A stretch of DNA of 44,706 nucleotides from Desulfuromonadales bacterium GWC2_61_20 (GTDB lineage: Bacteria > Desulfobacterota > Desulfuromonadia > Desulfuromonadales > UBA2197). The stretch's first letter is position 1. Each line of letters begins with the position of its first letter. The position numbers and the translations under genes are program-made. Shown here piece by piece: positions 25,541 through 33,222 of this stretch. The notes beneath the pieces were generated by a model. That model worked only from the letters and a program-made list of their open reading frames with translations. It searched no databases and was not told where the DNA came from. Where the stretch lies: assembly GCA_001799485.1 (NCBI GenBank), contig MGTO01000132.1, positions 1 to 44,706 on the forward strand. Direction: 5' to 3'.

Positions 25541-26698
25541 TTACAGACTGCGGAAGGCCTCGGTCGGGTCCATGCGGCTGGCGTGCAGGGCCGGGTAGAG
25601 GGAAGCCAGGGCCCCGACCAGCAGGGCCAGCAGGATTGCACCGGCCGCCAGGCGCGGGTCCCAGACCAGATGCGGGTGGTCCGTAGCCAGATAGGGGAGG
25701 AGCAGACGGGTCATCCCCATGCCGGAAAGATAGCCGAAGATGCCGGCGAGGCAGCTGACCGCCACCGCCTCGGTGAGGATGAGGCGGACGATATGCCCGC
25801 GACGGAAGCCGAGGGCGCGGAAGATGCCGATCTCGCGGGTTCGTTCGTTGATCGAGCCCATCATGGTGACGAAGACGACGAGGGCGCCGATGAGGATAAC
25901 GACGACGGCGACACCGAAGGAGAAGACGCGAAACTGCTCCAGGGCATGGAGCCGGGTCTTGACCACCTGCTGGATGGCGCTGACCTTGGCCCCGGGCAAA
26001 ACCGCCTGGATCTGCTCGACCATGTCCTCGATGGGACAGCCGGCGCAGAGGGCGGCAACTTCGACCAGCGACACCACCCCATGCTTACCGAGGAGTTCCT
26101 GGGCGACGACGAGGGGGACAAGAAAGAGGTCGTCGTCCTGGGAACCGGTCTCGTGCAAGGTGCCGGTCACGGTAAAGGGGTGACCGTTGATGGCGACGCG
26201 AGCCCCGGCGCTGAGGCCGAAGCGGCGGGCAGCACCACTTCCCACCACCACCTCGGGTCCCTCCCGCGGGGCGCGGCCGTCGACGCTCCACCAGCGCTTG
26301 AGCTGAAATTCGACGCTCGGGCTCACCCCCATGAGGAGGACGCGGGTGCCGTCGACCGTCGCCGGGCCCAAGACCTTGGGGGCGATGGCGGCGATGTTGG
26401 CGGCATTCAGGATATCCCCCAGGCGCGTCAGATCGAGCTGCCTGAGCTCCTGGCGGTCGACCGCCACCCCGCCGAGAACGATGCCGCCGTAGGTCAGGGA
26501 AAGTTCCTCGCTGCGCGGGGTGATGACGATGTTGGCGCCGAAGCTGTCGAGCTTGTGCTCGATTTCGGCGGTCAGGGAGCGGGTCAGGGCGAGGAGGGTG
26601 ACGACCGTCGCCACCCCGAGGAGGAGTCCGGCGAGGAGAAAGACCATGCGCGCCTTGCGCCGCCAGAGGTTGTTGAAGGCGATGGTTCCGAGGTTCAT
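25541..26698 (-). CDS. FtsX/MacB-like ABC permease of metal-associated cluster
   Basis: A 385-residue permease with the MacB/FtsX layout: helix one near residues 18-40, a large periplasmic domain (about 45-260), and three C-terminal helices with the coupling motif INERTREIGIFRALGFRRGHI. The periplasmic domain contains an unusual CAGC pair (EVAALCAGCPIEDM, about residue 222), a possible metal or disulfide site. A GGAGAACACG ribosome site precedes the ATG. It resembles the FtsX permeases that accompany DUF2318 and P19-type iron/copper systems in other Proteobacteria, where two permeases are usual; only one is here. Confidence 0.85.
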   Translation of the reverse strand: MNLGTIAFNNLWRRKARMVFLLAGLLLGVATVVTLLALTRSLTAEIEHKLDSFGANIVITPRSEELSLTYGGIVLGGVAVDRQELRQLDLTRLGDILNAANIAAIAPKVLGPATVDGTRVLLMGVSPSVEFQLKRWWSVDGRAPREGPEVVVGSGAARRFGLSAGARVAINGHPFTVTGTLHETGSQDDDLFLVPLVVAQELLGKHGVVSLVEVAALCAGCPIEDMVEQIQAVLPGAKVSAIQQVVKTRLHALEQFRVFSFGVAVVVILIGALVVFVTMMGSINERTREIGIFRALGFRRGHIVRLILTEAVAVSCLAGIFGYLSGMGMTRLLLPYLATDHPHLVWDPRLAAGAILLALLVGALASLYPALHASRMDPTEAFRSL

Positions 26699-26726
26699 CG
26701 TGTTCTCCGCGGCCGCTTACGGCAGG

Positions 26727-27233
26727 TCAGTGGAAGTAGCGGGCGCCACGATCGAGGTCGGCGCTGGCAATAGTCAACTGGTCGCCGGCGAGTTGGATCG
26801 GCACGGCCACCGGATTACACCCGCCCGAAACCTCGTTGATCTTGACCGTGGGGAACTGCTGCTCGCAGTTGTTGCAGATCATGACCTCGCCGTGCTGGCG
26901 GTAGCCTTTCTTCGCCGCATAGCAGGCATCGCAGGTATCGAGAGCGACCCGAATCCGCCCATCGCTGCCGCGCACGACGAAGAAGGCCATGCTGGTCGCC
27001 CCACTCTGGTAGCGATAGAAGTGGGCCTGACCGTCATTGACCTGGGCCAGGGGCAAGGTGATCTGCCCCTGCTCCGCCTTGACCAGCGGGCTGCCGGCGG
27101 TTGTGTTGCGGCTCAAGCCCCAACCGAGCAAACCGACAGCCAGCACGACAATGGCAGCGACCAGCAGGCGGTTGCGCAGCCGGTGGTCGCTCTTGGCGGT
27201 AAAGCGGGCTTGTTTCTCACTCCGTTCGGTCAT
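26727..27233 (-). CDS. Membrane-anchored DUF2318 metal/Fe-S-binding protein
   Basis: A 168-residue protein with one N-terminal helix (LLVAAIVVLAVGLLGWGL) and a periplasmic domain carrying the DUF2318 cysteine signature: CDACYAAKKGY, then ICNNCEQQF and GGCNP. This pattern of two CXXC motifs and a further Cys is thought to bind a metal or cluster. DUF2318 proteins occur beside FTR1 iron permeases, P19 and FtsX-type ABC transporters, which fits the neighbours. AAAAGGAGC lies before the ATG. It follows the HMA-domain gene by 133 bp and precedes the permease by 28 bp. Confidence 0.85.
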   Translation of the reverse strand: MTERSEKQARFTAKSDHRLRNRLLVAAIVVLAVGLLGWGLSRNTTAGSPLVKAEQGQITLPLAQVNDGQAHFYRYQSGATSMAFFVVRGSDGRIRVALDTCDACYAAKKGYRQHGEVMICNNCEQQFPTVKINEVSGGCNPVAVPIQLAGDQLTIASADLDRGARYFH

Positions 27234-27366
27234 TTTTTGCTCCTTTTCATTGATTTATTGTGAATAGTCGATCTTCGGCTGAGGGGTCAAAAACTCCCTC
27301 ACCCAGCGGGGGGAGGAATGGAAGGCAGCGGAAGCTTGACGCTAATCCTGTGCTTGGTTGTTGCCC

Positions 27367-27750
27367 TCAACGTGGCGGGCAACAACCGCCGCCGCAGCCG
27401 CCGCCGGCACTTTTGCCGGCCGCCGTAGAGGTAGTGCCGAGGGCGACCAGCCGTGCCGGATAGCCGGCGGCGTTCAGCGCCAGGGCAATCCGTTCCGGAT
27501 CGAGGCGTTGCGGGTCATAGCCGACCCGCACCTCTTGCCGGACCACCTCGACGCTGACCGCCTTGACGCCGGCCAGCGGTTCCAGAGCCTGTTGCAGATT
27601 GCCGGCACAGGCGCCGCAGGTAATCTTGGCCGAGACATAGAGGGCTTCTTGGCGGGGTCCACCATTGGTCATGGCGAAGTAAGCCCCGACACTGGCGGCC
27701 AAGACCAACAAGCCGCTCAGCACCAGGAGCAACAAGGTAATCTGCTTCAT
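27367..27750 (-). CDS. Exported heavy-metal-associated (HMA) domain protein
   Basis: A 127-residue protein with an N-terminal hydrophobic signal or anchor (ITLLLLVLSGLLVLAASVG), an HMA domain at about 37-100 with the metal-binding loop ITCGACAGNL and a typical beta-alpha-beta pattern (VSVEVVRQEVRVGYDPQ), and a Gly/Cys tail GGGCGGGCCPP. The CXXC loop normally binds Cu(I) or Zn(II). The Cys-rich tail gives a second possible metal site. It is first in the run toward the ABC genes, so a role as metal donor or acceptor for that system is likely but not shown. Confidence 0.82.
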   Translation of the reverse strand: MKQITLLLLVLSGLLVLAASVGAYFAMTNGGPRQEALYVSAKITCGACAGNLQQALEPLAGVKAVSVEVVRQEVRVGYDPQRLDPERIALALNAAGYPARLVALGTTSTAAGKSAGGGCGGGCCPPR

Positions 27751-27944
27751 CGTTTTTCCTTCCTTTCACGCCATCGGTATGATGTCGCATCCACCATTTT
27801 CACGTTTCATTCCAATGCTGCAACATGCCGAAATGATGAATATATTAGATTTTCTTTAAGCAGAAATTGCAGAATATGCCGCAACCCCGCTGACGAATAT
27901 CCTACAGCCGTGGCTGGCCATGACGGCTTGCAGGGGTCTACACC

Positions 27945-27972
27945 TTGACACGCGTCCCGGCACTTCCATAAT
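27945..27972 (+). promoter_or_regulatory. Sigma-70 promoter of the SDR gene
   Basis: TTGACA (27945-27950) and CATAAT (27967-27972) are 16 bp apart, matching 6/6 and 5/6 of consensus, and lie 55 bp before the SDR start codon. The remaining 200 bp back to the HMA gene are AT-rich and must also hold that gene's minus-strand promoter, which I could not place. Confidence 0.65.
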
Positions 27973-28027
27973 CAATGCAGACAGGCGCGTCGACTCGCCC
28001 TCGCGCTGACAGGGGAAGGAGAGAGCG

Positions 28028-28816
28028 ATGGATCTGCAACTGACCGGCAAAATAGCCTTCATCTCCGGCTCGACCGCCGGCATCGGCCTGGCCACGGCCA
28101 TCGCCCTGGTGCGGGAGGGGACGACCGTGGTTATCAACGGCCGCAGCGATCATTCGGTGGCGACGGCGCTGACCCGGATCATGAGCGCCGTTCCCGGGGC
28201 AGAAATCGAGGGATTCAGCGGCGACCTCGCCAGCGCCGAGGTGGCGGCGCAGCTGCTGCACAAGCTGCCTGCGGTCGACATCCTGGTCAACAACCTCGGC
28301 ATCTACGAGGCGCAGCCCTTCGAAACCATCGGCGACGACGACTGGCGACGCTTCTTCGAGGTCAACGTGTTGAGCGCGGTGCGCCTCTCCCGTGCCTGGC
28401 TGCCGGGGATGAAGGCGCGCAACTGGGGGCGGCTGGTCTTTCTCAGCAGCGAGAGCGGCATCCAGATTCCGGCCGAGATGATCCATTACGGCATGACCAA
28501 GACCGCCCTGCTGGCGGTCTCGCGCGGCATCGCCGAGACCTGCGCCGGCAGCGGGGTGACCGCCAACGCCATCCTCCCCGGCCCAACCCGCACCGCCGGA
28601 GTCGAGGCTTTTGTCCAGCAGCTCGGCGCGGGCAAAAGCTTCGCCGAGTTCGAGGCGGAGTTCTTCCGCAGCGTGCGCCCCACCTCGCTCCTCAAGCGCT
28701 TCGCCACTCCGGAGGAGGTCGCAACCCTCATCGCCTATGTCTGCAGCCCCCTCGCCGCCGCCACCAACGGCGCGGCTCTGCGGGTTGACGGCGGGGTGGT
28801 CAAGTCCTGCTTCTAG
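28028..28816 (+). CDS. SDR-family NAD(P)-dependent oxidoreductase
   Basis: A 262-residue classical short-chain dehydrogenase/reductase. The Rossmann motif is GSTAGIG (14-20), followed by NNLG, the catalytic Ser in FLSSESG and the YxxxK pair in HYGMTKTALL, then the PGPTRT loop and a C-terminal GxxxRVDGG (NGAALRVDGGV). Close to 3-oxoacyl-ACP-reductase-like SDRs; substrate unknown. GGGGAAGGAGAG precedes the ATG. It is one of only two plus-strand genes and stands alone, between the metal cluster and the end of the nif cluster, so it is probably not functionally tied to either. Confidence 0.9.
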   Translation: MDLQLTGKIAFISGSTAGIGLATAIALVREGTTVVINGRSDHSVATALTRIMSAVPGAEIEGFSGDLASAEVAAQLLHKLPAVDILVNNLGIYEAQPFETIGDDDWRRFFEVNVLSAVRLSRAWLPGMKARNWGRLVFLSSESGIQIPAEMIHYGMTKTALLAVSRGIAETCAGSGVTANAILPGPTRTAGVEAFVQQLGAGKSFAEFEAEFFRSVRPTSLLKRFATPEEVATLIAYVCSPLAAATNGAALRVDGGVVKSCF

Positions 28817-28844
28817 CCCGAACTCGGGGTGCATCGAATGCAGT

Positions 28845-28881
28845 AAAAAAAAACGGGAGCCGGGTTCTCACCCGACTCCCG
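28845..28881 (-). terminator. Terminator of the nifEN-nifX-fdxB operon
   Basis: The arms at 28854-28864 and 28871-28881 pair over 11 positions with one mismatch, around a 6-nt loop, and are followed on the minus strand by nine U. It lies 46 bp after the last nif-cluster stop codon and also sits at the 3' end of the convergent SDR gene. Confidence 0.9.
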
Positions 28882-28926
28882 CCCGTACCTGCGGCAACAA
28901 AACTGTGTGGGCAGTGCGGTGCCGAC

Positions 28927-29307
28927 CTAGACGAATTCCCCTTTGGCGCAACGTTTCGGCCCGCCGCAGCCACCGCCGCAAACCGCGTCATGGGCCGCCT
29001 GCAGAGCGGCGGCGATAGAGCCCTCGGCGACGAGGTGCTTGAGCCCCGCCTTCTCCAGCTCCTGTCGCGGATATTCGCCGATCATGGCGGTGACGACAAC
29101 CTTGCAACCGGCCAGAGCCTCGATGATCGCCTGGAATTGCGGTTGGCGAAAGGCGTGGTCGGGGTCGTAGGAACAATACTTTTCCACTTGCACCTCGCCG
29201 ACCGCCAGCGGATTCCCCTGGTTGAAGTCGTAGAGGAGAAAGCGCTCGGCATGGCCGAAGTGCTGGTCGACGACGGTGCCCGATTTGGATGCAACGGCGA
29301 TACGCAT
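28927..29307 (-). CDS. NifX/NafY-fold FeMo-cofactor-binding protein
   Basis: A 126-residue protein of the dinitrogenase iron-molybdenum cofactor family (PF02579), related to NifX, NafY and the C-terminus of NifB. It starts MRIAVASKSGTVVDQHFGHAERF, with the His in DQHFG expected to bind the cofactor, and keeps the family's second strand pattern (CKVVVTAMIGEYPRQELEKAGL). It ends in a Cys/Gly tail, CGGGCGGPKRC, not usual in NifX, that could hold a cluster. The start at 29307 has AGGAG at 7 bases. It is last in the nifEN operon and is a second, divergent copy next to the true nifX. Confidence 0.85.
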   Translation of the reverse strand: MRIAVASKSGTVVDQHFGHAERFLLYDFNQGNPLAVGEVQVEKYCSYDPDHAFRQPQFQAIIEALAGCKVVVTAMIGEYPRQELEKAGLKHLVAEGSIAAALQAAHDAVCGGGCGGPKRCAKGEFV

Positions 29308-29347
29308 AAGAACTCCTGTTTGCTCAGACAGCTTCAAAGGCTTTGTC

Positions 29348-29434
29348 TCACGCAACGGCGCAACGATTGCAACGTACGACTAAGGCAAAGAAATCTTTGC
29401 TCGTTTTACGTCGCGTCGTTGCGTCGTCGCGTGA
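29348..29434. repeat. Inverted repeat in fdxB to nifX-like spacer
   Basis: A 19-base arm at 29348-29366 (TCACGCAACGGCGCAACGA) and its partner at 29416-29434 are complementary at 17 of 19 positions. The GCGCAACG/CGTTGCG wording resembles short palindromic intergenic repeats dispersed in many proteobacterial genomes. It fills most of the spacer between fdxB and the nifX-like gene. Confidence 0.7.
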
Positions 29435-29441
29435 CAGTGAT

Positions 29442-29711
29442 TTAGATCGTCAACGGCTTGAACGAAAAGGCCTTTTTCGGGCAGGTCACGCCGCAACCGG
29501 CGCAACCGATACAGTTATCGGCGTTGACGATAGCCATGACCATGCGCGTCGAGTCGCTCTCTTCGTCGACGAGGTCTTCCGGCCCGAGGACCGAGCGGGA
29601 GCAAGCCTTGTAACAACGGCCGCAGCCAATGCACTTTTCGTGATCGATCGCCATTGCGAAGGTCGGGGTCCATTCCTTGCCGCCTCGGGTTTTTCCAGTC
29701 AGAAATGCCAT
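29442..29711 (-). CDS. fdxB: Nif-specific ferredoxin (ferredoxin III type, 2[4Fe-4S])
   Basis: An 89-residue ferredoxin with two cluster motifs, CIGCGRCYKACSR and CIGCAGCGVTCPK, and a 20-residue insert between them (LGPEDLVDEESDSTRM), as in the nif-linked ferredoxin III family. The N-terminus (MAFLTGKTRGGKEWTP) also fits that family. It probably supplies electrons for cofactor assembly or to nitrogenase reductase. The ATG at 29711 has AAGGAGA 8 bases before it; the longer frame to 29753 runs through a palindrome and is unlikely to be translated. Confidence 0.88.
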   Translation of the reverse strand: MAFLTGKTRGGKEWTPTFAMAIDHEKCIGCGRCYKACSRSVLGPEDLVDEESDSTRMVMAIVNADNCIGCAGCGVTCPKKAFSFKPLTI

Positions 29712-29740
29712 GATCGTTCTCCTTAGTTGTTTGGATAATT

Positions 29741-29776
29741 TCGGACCGATCAATCGGATCGGACTGATCGGTCCGA
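29741..29776. repeat. 12-bp-arm palindrome in nifX to fdxB spacer
   Basis: TCGGACCGATCA (29741-29752) is exactly complementary to TGATCGGTCCGA (29765-29776). The 12-nt loop repeats the GATCGG wording. No U run follows on the minus strand, so it is more likely an mRNA processing or stability hairpin than a terminator. It lies just upstream of the fdxB ribosome site. Confidence 0.7.
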
Positions 29777-29784
29777 TAGACTAA

Positions 29785-30231
29785 TTACCGTTCGACAAAC
29801 CCCGGCCGCTCGCTTTTGAGCATCGCTTTGCGCAGCCATGGCGGCGGGTTGTCGCGCAAAACCTCCTGCAACTTCTCCACCGCCGCACTGATCGCTTCAT
29901 TATCCTTGCTCTTGACCGGGTGGATCTTCTTGGCGACCAGTCGGGCCGCCGCCGGCCCGCCGATCTGGGCGACGTAGACCAGGGCGCAGTCGGCCAGCGC
30001 CGCGCCCCGCGCCTCGATACGGTCCTCCTCGTCCCCGGCGCCGTCGGACTGAACCTGAACGACGCCGGAAAAGTCGGCGCTCTCGGGACCGATCTCCCAG
30101 ATCAAAAACTTCTCGGCCCGACCGAAGTGCTCATCGATATGAATCTTGTCGGTGCTGGCGAATGCGACTTTCATGGCGAGTCCTTTCGTGCGTTTGCTGC
30201 CGGCGATTTTCAGGCTGCGGGTGCGGATCAT
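29785..30231 (-). CDS. nifX: NifX, FeMo-cofactor precursor carrier
   Basis: NifX binds the NifB-co/FeMo-co precursor during transfer to NifEN. The core starts KVAFASTDKIHIDEHFGRAEKFLIWEI, with the family motif D-x-HFG, and continues with ALADCALVYVAQIGGPAAARLVAKKIHPVK, matching NifX of known diazotrophs. I use the ATG at 30231 (148 aa) because characterised NifX proteins carry a short lead like MIRTRSLKIAGSKRTKG before this core; the ATG at 30174 has the better ribosome site (AAAGGA) and would give 129 aa. It follows nifEN after a spacer filled with an inverted repeat. Confidence 0.87.
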   Translation of the reverse strand: MIRTRSLKIAGSKRTKGLAMKVAFASTDKIHIDEHFGRAEKFLIWEIGPESADFSGVVQVQSDGAGDEEDRIEARGAALADCALVYVAQIGGPAAARLVAKKIHPVKSKDNEAISAAVEKLQEVLRDNPPPWLRKAMLKSERPGFVER

Positions 30232-30246
30232 GGGAATCTCTTTTTT

Positions 30247-30352
30247 GCCACAGAGACACGGAGACACAGAGGAGAACAAAAACAAAGCCGCCTTGAGGGT
30301 TTGTACCAAAATCCTGTCGTAGAACCTCTCCGTGTCTCTGTGTCTCCGTGGC
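30247..30352. repeat. Long imperfect inverted repeat between nifEN and nifX
   Basis: The left arm (about 30247-30274) reads GCCACAGAGACACGGAGACA and on; the right arm (about 30324-30352) is nearly its reverse complement, CTCCGTGTCTCTGTGTCTCC then GTGGC. This CACAGAGACACGGAG-type palindrome is a familiar dispersed intergenic repeat in environmental bacteria. It occupies the whole spacer between the nifEN stop and the nifX start. Confidence 0.75.
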
Positions 30353-30360
30353 CGAATTGA

Positions 30361-33108
30361 TTAGTTGTGCGTCTTCTCCGCCTCTTTGGCGCTAGCCATG
30401 AAGAGGTTGCCGACCTCGAAGATCAACTGCATCGTCCCGCGATAGCCGACCCAGGTGCGCTGATGGGCGCCCATGCGGTCGAAGACCGGCAGGCCGGCCC
30501 GCAGATGGCTCTTGATGCCGAGGCTGGCGGCGGCCTGGCGACCGTTGCTGTTGGCGACGAGGAGATCGCTGCCGGCCGCCTGCTCTTCGAGGTCTTCGAG
30601 ATCGCCGACGGCGACGTGGGCACAGGGGAGCTCGTCGAGGCCCTTGACCCGGGTGGCGCTGAGGGCGAGGGTAATGGCGCAGCCCATGCCGTGCAGGAAA
30701 GGGGTCAGGGTCTTGAGCAGGTCGGCCTCCAGGGCCAGGGCGACTTTCTTGCCACCGAACTGGTAGTGCGAATCGACCATGGCGTCGCAGAGACGGCTGC
30801 GCTGACGCAGGTACTTCTGCGGGATCGGCGCGTTGGCCAGTTCGGAAAGGACGATGAGCAGGCGATCGACCTCGGCCAGGCCGGTGACCGAAGTGAAACC
30901 GTAAGCCGGAGCCCCGCAACGTTCCGTCAGAATGGTCGCCGCCTTGGCCAGGGAGTCGCCGAAAAAGAGGGTGGCGCCGGAGCGCCCGGCCTGACGCAGG
31001 CGCGCCAGGGGGATACCGCCGGTGGAGAGGGCGGAGACGGTGTTATCGATGTGGCCGTCGAGGGCGCAGGAGGGATCGGGAATCACCACCGGATCGAGGC
31101 CGAAATCCTCGCACATCCCTTTGAGCTCCTCGACATCGGCCGGGGTCAAATGCGCCCCGGGGAGGAGGGTGACCTGGCCTTTGCTGTGCGGCCCCGGTTC
31201 GGGGAGGGTGCGGACGATGGCCTCGACCGCCGCCGCGTAGCCTTCCTGCAGCGAACCGCAGTAATCGGGGGTGCTGGCCCAGACCACCGGCACCGCGGCA
31301 TGCTCGGGATGCTCCTGGCGGAACTGGACGATGGCACTGCGCACGTCGTCTCCCATGGTCTCGGTGAGGCCGGTGGTCATGACCCCGACGACTTCCGGGT
31401 GGAACTTCTCGATGACCCGGCCGATGCCGGTCTTGAGATTCTCCCAGCCGCCGAAGATGGCCATGTCCTCGCTCATGCTCGTCGAGTTGAGGGCAATCGG
31501 CTCGCGAAAGTGGCGGGAGAGCTGGAGGCGAATGAAGGTCGAGCAGCCCTGAGCGCCGTGGAGGAGGCCGAGCATGTTGTCGATGCCGAGATAAGCCAGG
31601 GTGGCGCCGAGGGCCGGCGAATTTTTCTGCGGATTGACGGTGCCGATCTTCTCCGGCACCTTGACCCGCGAATCACGCAGGTTTTCGTCCTGCAGCCGTT
31701 CCGCCTGTCCTGCCGCCGCTGCGATTTCGGTTTCCAGCTCGGCAGGACTCATTTCCCCCGGGCTTCTGGCATTGAGAACCGGCCAGATGGGATTGTTGAC
31801 GGTCATGTCGAGCTGGCGGGCGAAGGTGACCATCCCGGCATAACCGGCATAGGGATGGGCGCGGCCGTGATTGATGTCGAGAAAGGGGGTGCGCGTCTTC
31901 AGGGCGAGAAACTTGGTCTTGCCGCCGGCGACGATGACATCGGGCAGCTTGTCGTACATGACTGAGAGCAGGCCGGCGCTGGAGGTATCCTCGATGATGC
32001 TGGCGTCCTGGTGCATCAGCGCCTTCATCCGCTGGAAGTCGTCGAGGGTCGAGTTCTGCGTCCCGGCGGCGAGGATCTCGACCCCGAGTTCGCGCAGGGC
32101 GCTGACCATGGACCAGGTCTTGACCCCGCCGGTGAAGAGGACGCAACGCTTCCCTTCCAGTCTTTGCTTGTATGGCTCCAAGGCCGCGCGGCACTGCGGC
32201 TCTTCCTCGGCGAGAAGGGCCTCGACCCGTTCGCGCATGACGTTGTTGCCGTGCAGGGCGTCGAGTTCGCGGGCGATGTCGCGCAGGGCGCGAGCGGTGT
32301 CGGTCATGCCGTAGAACGATTCCTCAAGGTAGGGGATCGCCCAGCGCGTCTTCATCTTCTTGGCCAGGTTGGTCAGGCTCTTGGAACAGATGATGACGTT
32401 GAGGCGGGCGCGGTGGGCGTAGCGCAGCTCAGCGAAGCGGGCGTCGCCGCTGATGCAGGAGAGGATGCGGATGCCGAGGCGGTCGAAGAGGGGCTGCATC
32501 CCCCAGAGATCGCCGGCGATGTTGTACTCCCCGATCAAATTCACGTCGTAGTCGGTGGTGAATTCCGGCTCGGCCGTGCCGATGACGTATTTGAGCAGGA
32601 CCTCGCCGGCGAGGCGGTTGCCGATGTTCTTGTCGCCGATGAAACCGGGGGTGTTGACCGGGATGATGGGAATGGCGACTTTCTTCTGCGCCGCGGCGCA
32701 GACTTTTTCGAGGTCGTCGCCGATCATGGCGGTAACGCAGGTGGCATAGACGAAGAGCGCCCTGGCCTCGTTGCCGTAGCGCTCGGCGAGGTCGAGGATG
32801 GTGTCGTAGAGTTTCTGCTCGCCGCCGAAGACGACGTCGTTATGCAGCACGTCGGTGGTAAAGCCGCGCCGGTAGAGCTGGCTCCCCGAGGAGCGGGCGC
32901 CACGGTTGTCCCAGGAGTTGCCGGCGCAGGCGATGGGACCATGGACCAGGTGGATGACGTCGGTGACCGGCATGAGGACGACACGGGCGCCGTCGTAGGC
33001 ACAGGAGCGTTCGGTCCCCTCCCCCGGTTCCGACTTCTTGCAGAATTTGGGAGCGCCTTTTTCGGCGGTCTCGCATTCGGAAACGTCGTAGTAATCGCGC
33101 TTGGACAT
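30361..33108 (-). CDS. nifEN: Fused NifE-NifN FeMo-cofactor assembly scaffold
   Basis: NifEN is the scaffold on which the NifB-derived precursor matures into FeMo-co. Here both subunits are one 915-residue chain. The NifE half (1 to about 480) keeps the cluster cysteines Cys36, Cys61 (HGPIACAG) and Cys124 (YATCVTAMIGDD), spaced as in NifE. The NifN half begins near residue 485 with a NPQKNSPALGA segment, with its Cys in LLHGAQGCSTF near residue 519. Such fusions are known in Geobacter relatives. The ATG at 33108 has GGGAGA 6 bases upstream. The gene heads the nifEN-nifX-fdxB-nifX-like operon and has its own sigma-54 promoter and an attenuator leader. Confidence 0.95.
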   Translation of the reverse strand: MSKRDYYDVSECETAEKGAPKFCKKSEPGEGTERSCAYDGARVVLMPVTDVIHLVHGPIACAGNSWDNRGARSSGSQLYRRGFTTDVLHNDVVFGGEQKLYDTILDLAERYGNEARALFVYATCVTAMIGDDLEKVCAAAQKKVAIPIIPVNTPGFIGDKNIGNRLAGEVLLKYVIGTAEPEFTTDYDVNLIGEYNIAGDLWGMQPLFDRLGIRILSCISGDARFAELRYAHRARLNVIICSKSLTNLAKKMKTRWAIPYLEESFYGMTDTARALRDIARELDALHGNNVMRERVEALLAEEEPQCRAALEPYKQRLEGKRCVLFTGGVKTWSMVSALRELGVEILAAGTQNSTLDDFQRMKALMHQDASIIEDTSSAGLLSVMYDKLPDVIVAGGKTKFLALKTRTPFLDINHGRAHPYAGYAGMVTFARQLDMTVNNPIWPVLNARSPGEMSPAELETEIAAAAGQAERLQDENLRDSRVKVPEKIGTVNPQKNSPALGATLAYLGIDNMLGLLHGAQGCSTFIRLQLSRHFREPIALNSTSMSEDMAIFGGWENLKTGIGRVIEKFHPEVVGVMTTGLTETMGDDVRSAIVQFRQEHPEHAAVPVVWASTPDYCGSLQEGYAAAVEAIVRTLPEPGPHSKGQVTLLPGAHLTPADVEELKGMCEDFGLDPVVIPDPSCALDGHIDNTVSALSTGGIPLARLRQAGRSGATLFFGDSLAKAATILTERCGAPAYGFTSVTGLAEVDRLLIVLSELANAPIPQKYLRQRSRLCDAMVDSHYQFGGKKVALALEADLLKTLTPFLHGMGCAITLALSATRVKGLDELPCAHVAVGDLEDLEEQAAGSDLLVANSNGRQAAASLGIKSHLRAGLPVFDRMGAHQRTWVGYRGTMQLIFEVGNLFMASAKEAEKTHN

Positions 33109-33145
33109 ATTTATCTCCCTGCGCTAAAAGGGCCGCAGCTAAAGC

Positions 33146-33185
33146 AAAAAGGCGTCACCATGCGTGCAGTATGGTTGGCGCCTTT
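33146..33185 (-). terminator. Intrinsic terminator inside the nifEN leader
   Basis: On the minus strand AAAGGCG (33185-33179) pairs with CGCCTTT (33154-33148), and inside it ACCAT pairs with ATGGT; the stem is followed by further U. It lies after the sigma-54 start and before the nifEN start codon, so nifEN expression must involve read-through. Confidence 0.8.
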
Positions 33186-33188
33186 GCC
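33177..33188 (-). promoter_or_regulatory. ANTAR-type hexaloop hairpin overlapping the nifEN leader terminator
   Basis: In the RNA, GGC-AAAGGC-GCC makes a 3-bp stem with a 6-nt loop that has A at position 1 and G at position 4, the pattern bound by ANTAR-domain antiterminators. Its loop and 3' arm are part of the terminator's 5' arm, so the two structures exclude each other. No convincing partner hairpin is seen in the 24 nt before it. Confidence 0.45.
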
Positions 33189-33222
33189 GGTGGGAATTCA
33201 GGTTGTCGTTGCTCTCTACTAG

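Noticed and set aside
27866-27884. Sigma-54-like GGCATATTCTGC upstream of the HMA gene
   Set aside because: The GG and GC are 8 bp apart rather than 10, so it cannot be a -24/-12 promoter.
30367-31965. 532-codon plus-strand frame antisense to nifEN
   Set aside because: The nifEN gene on the other strand is beyond doubt; the frame has no start signal and no domain.
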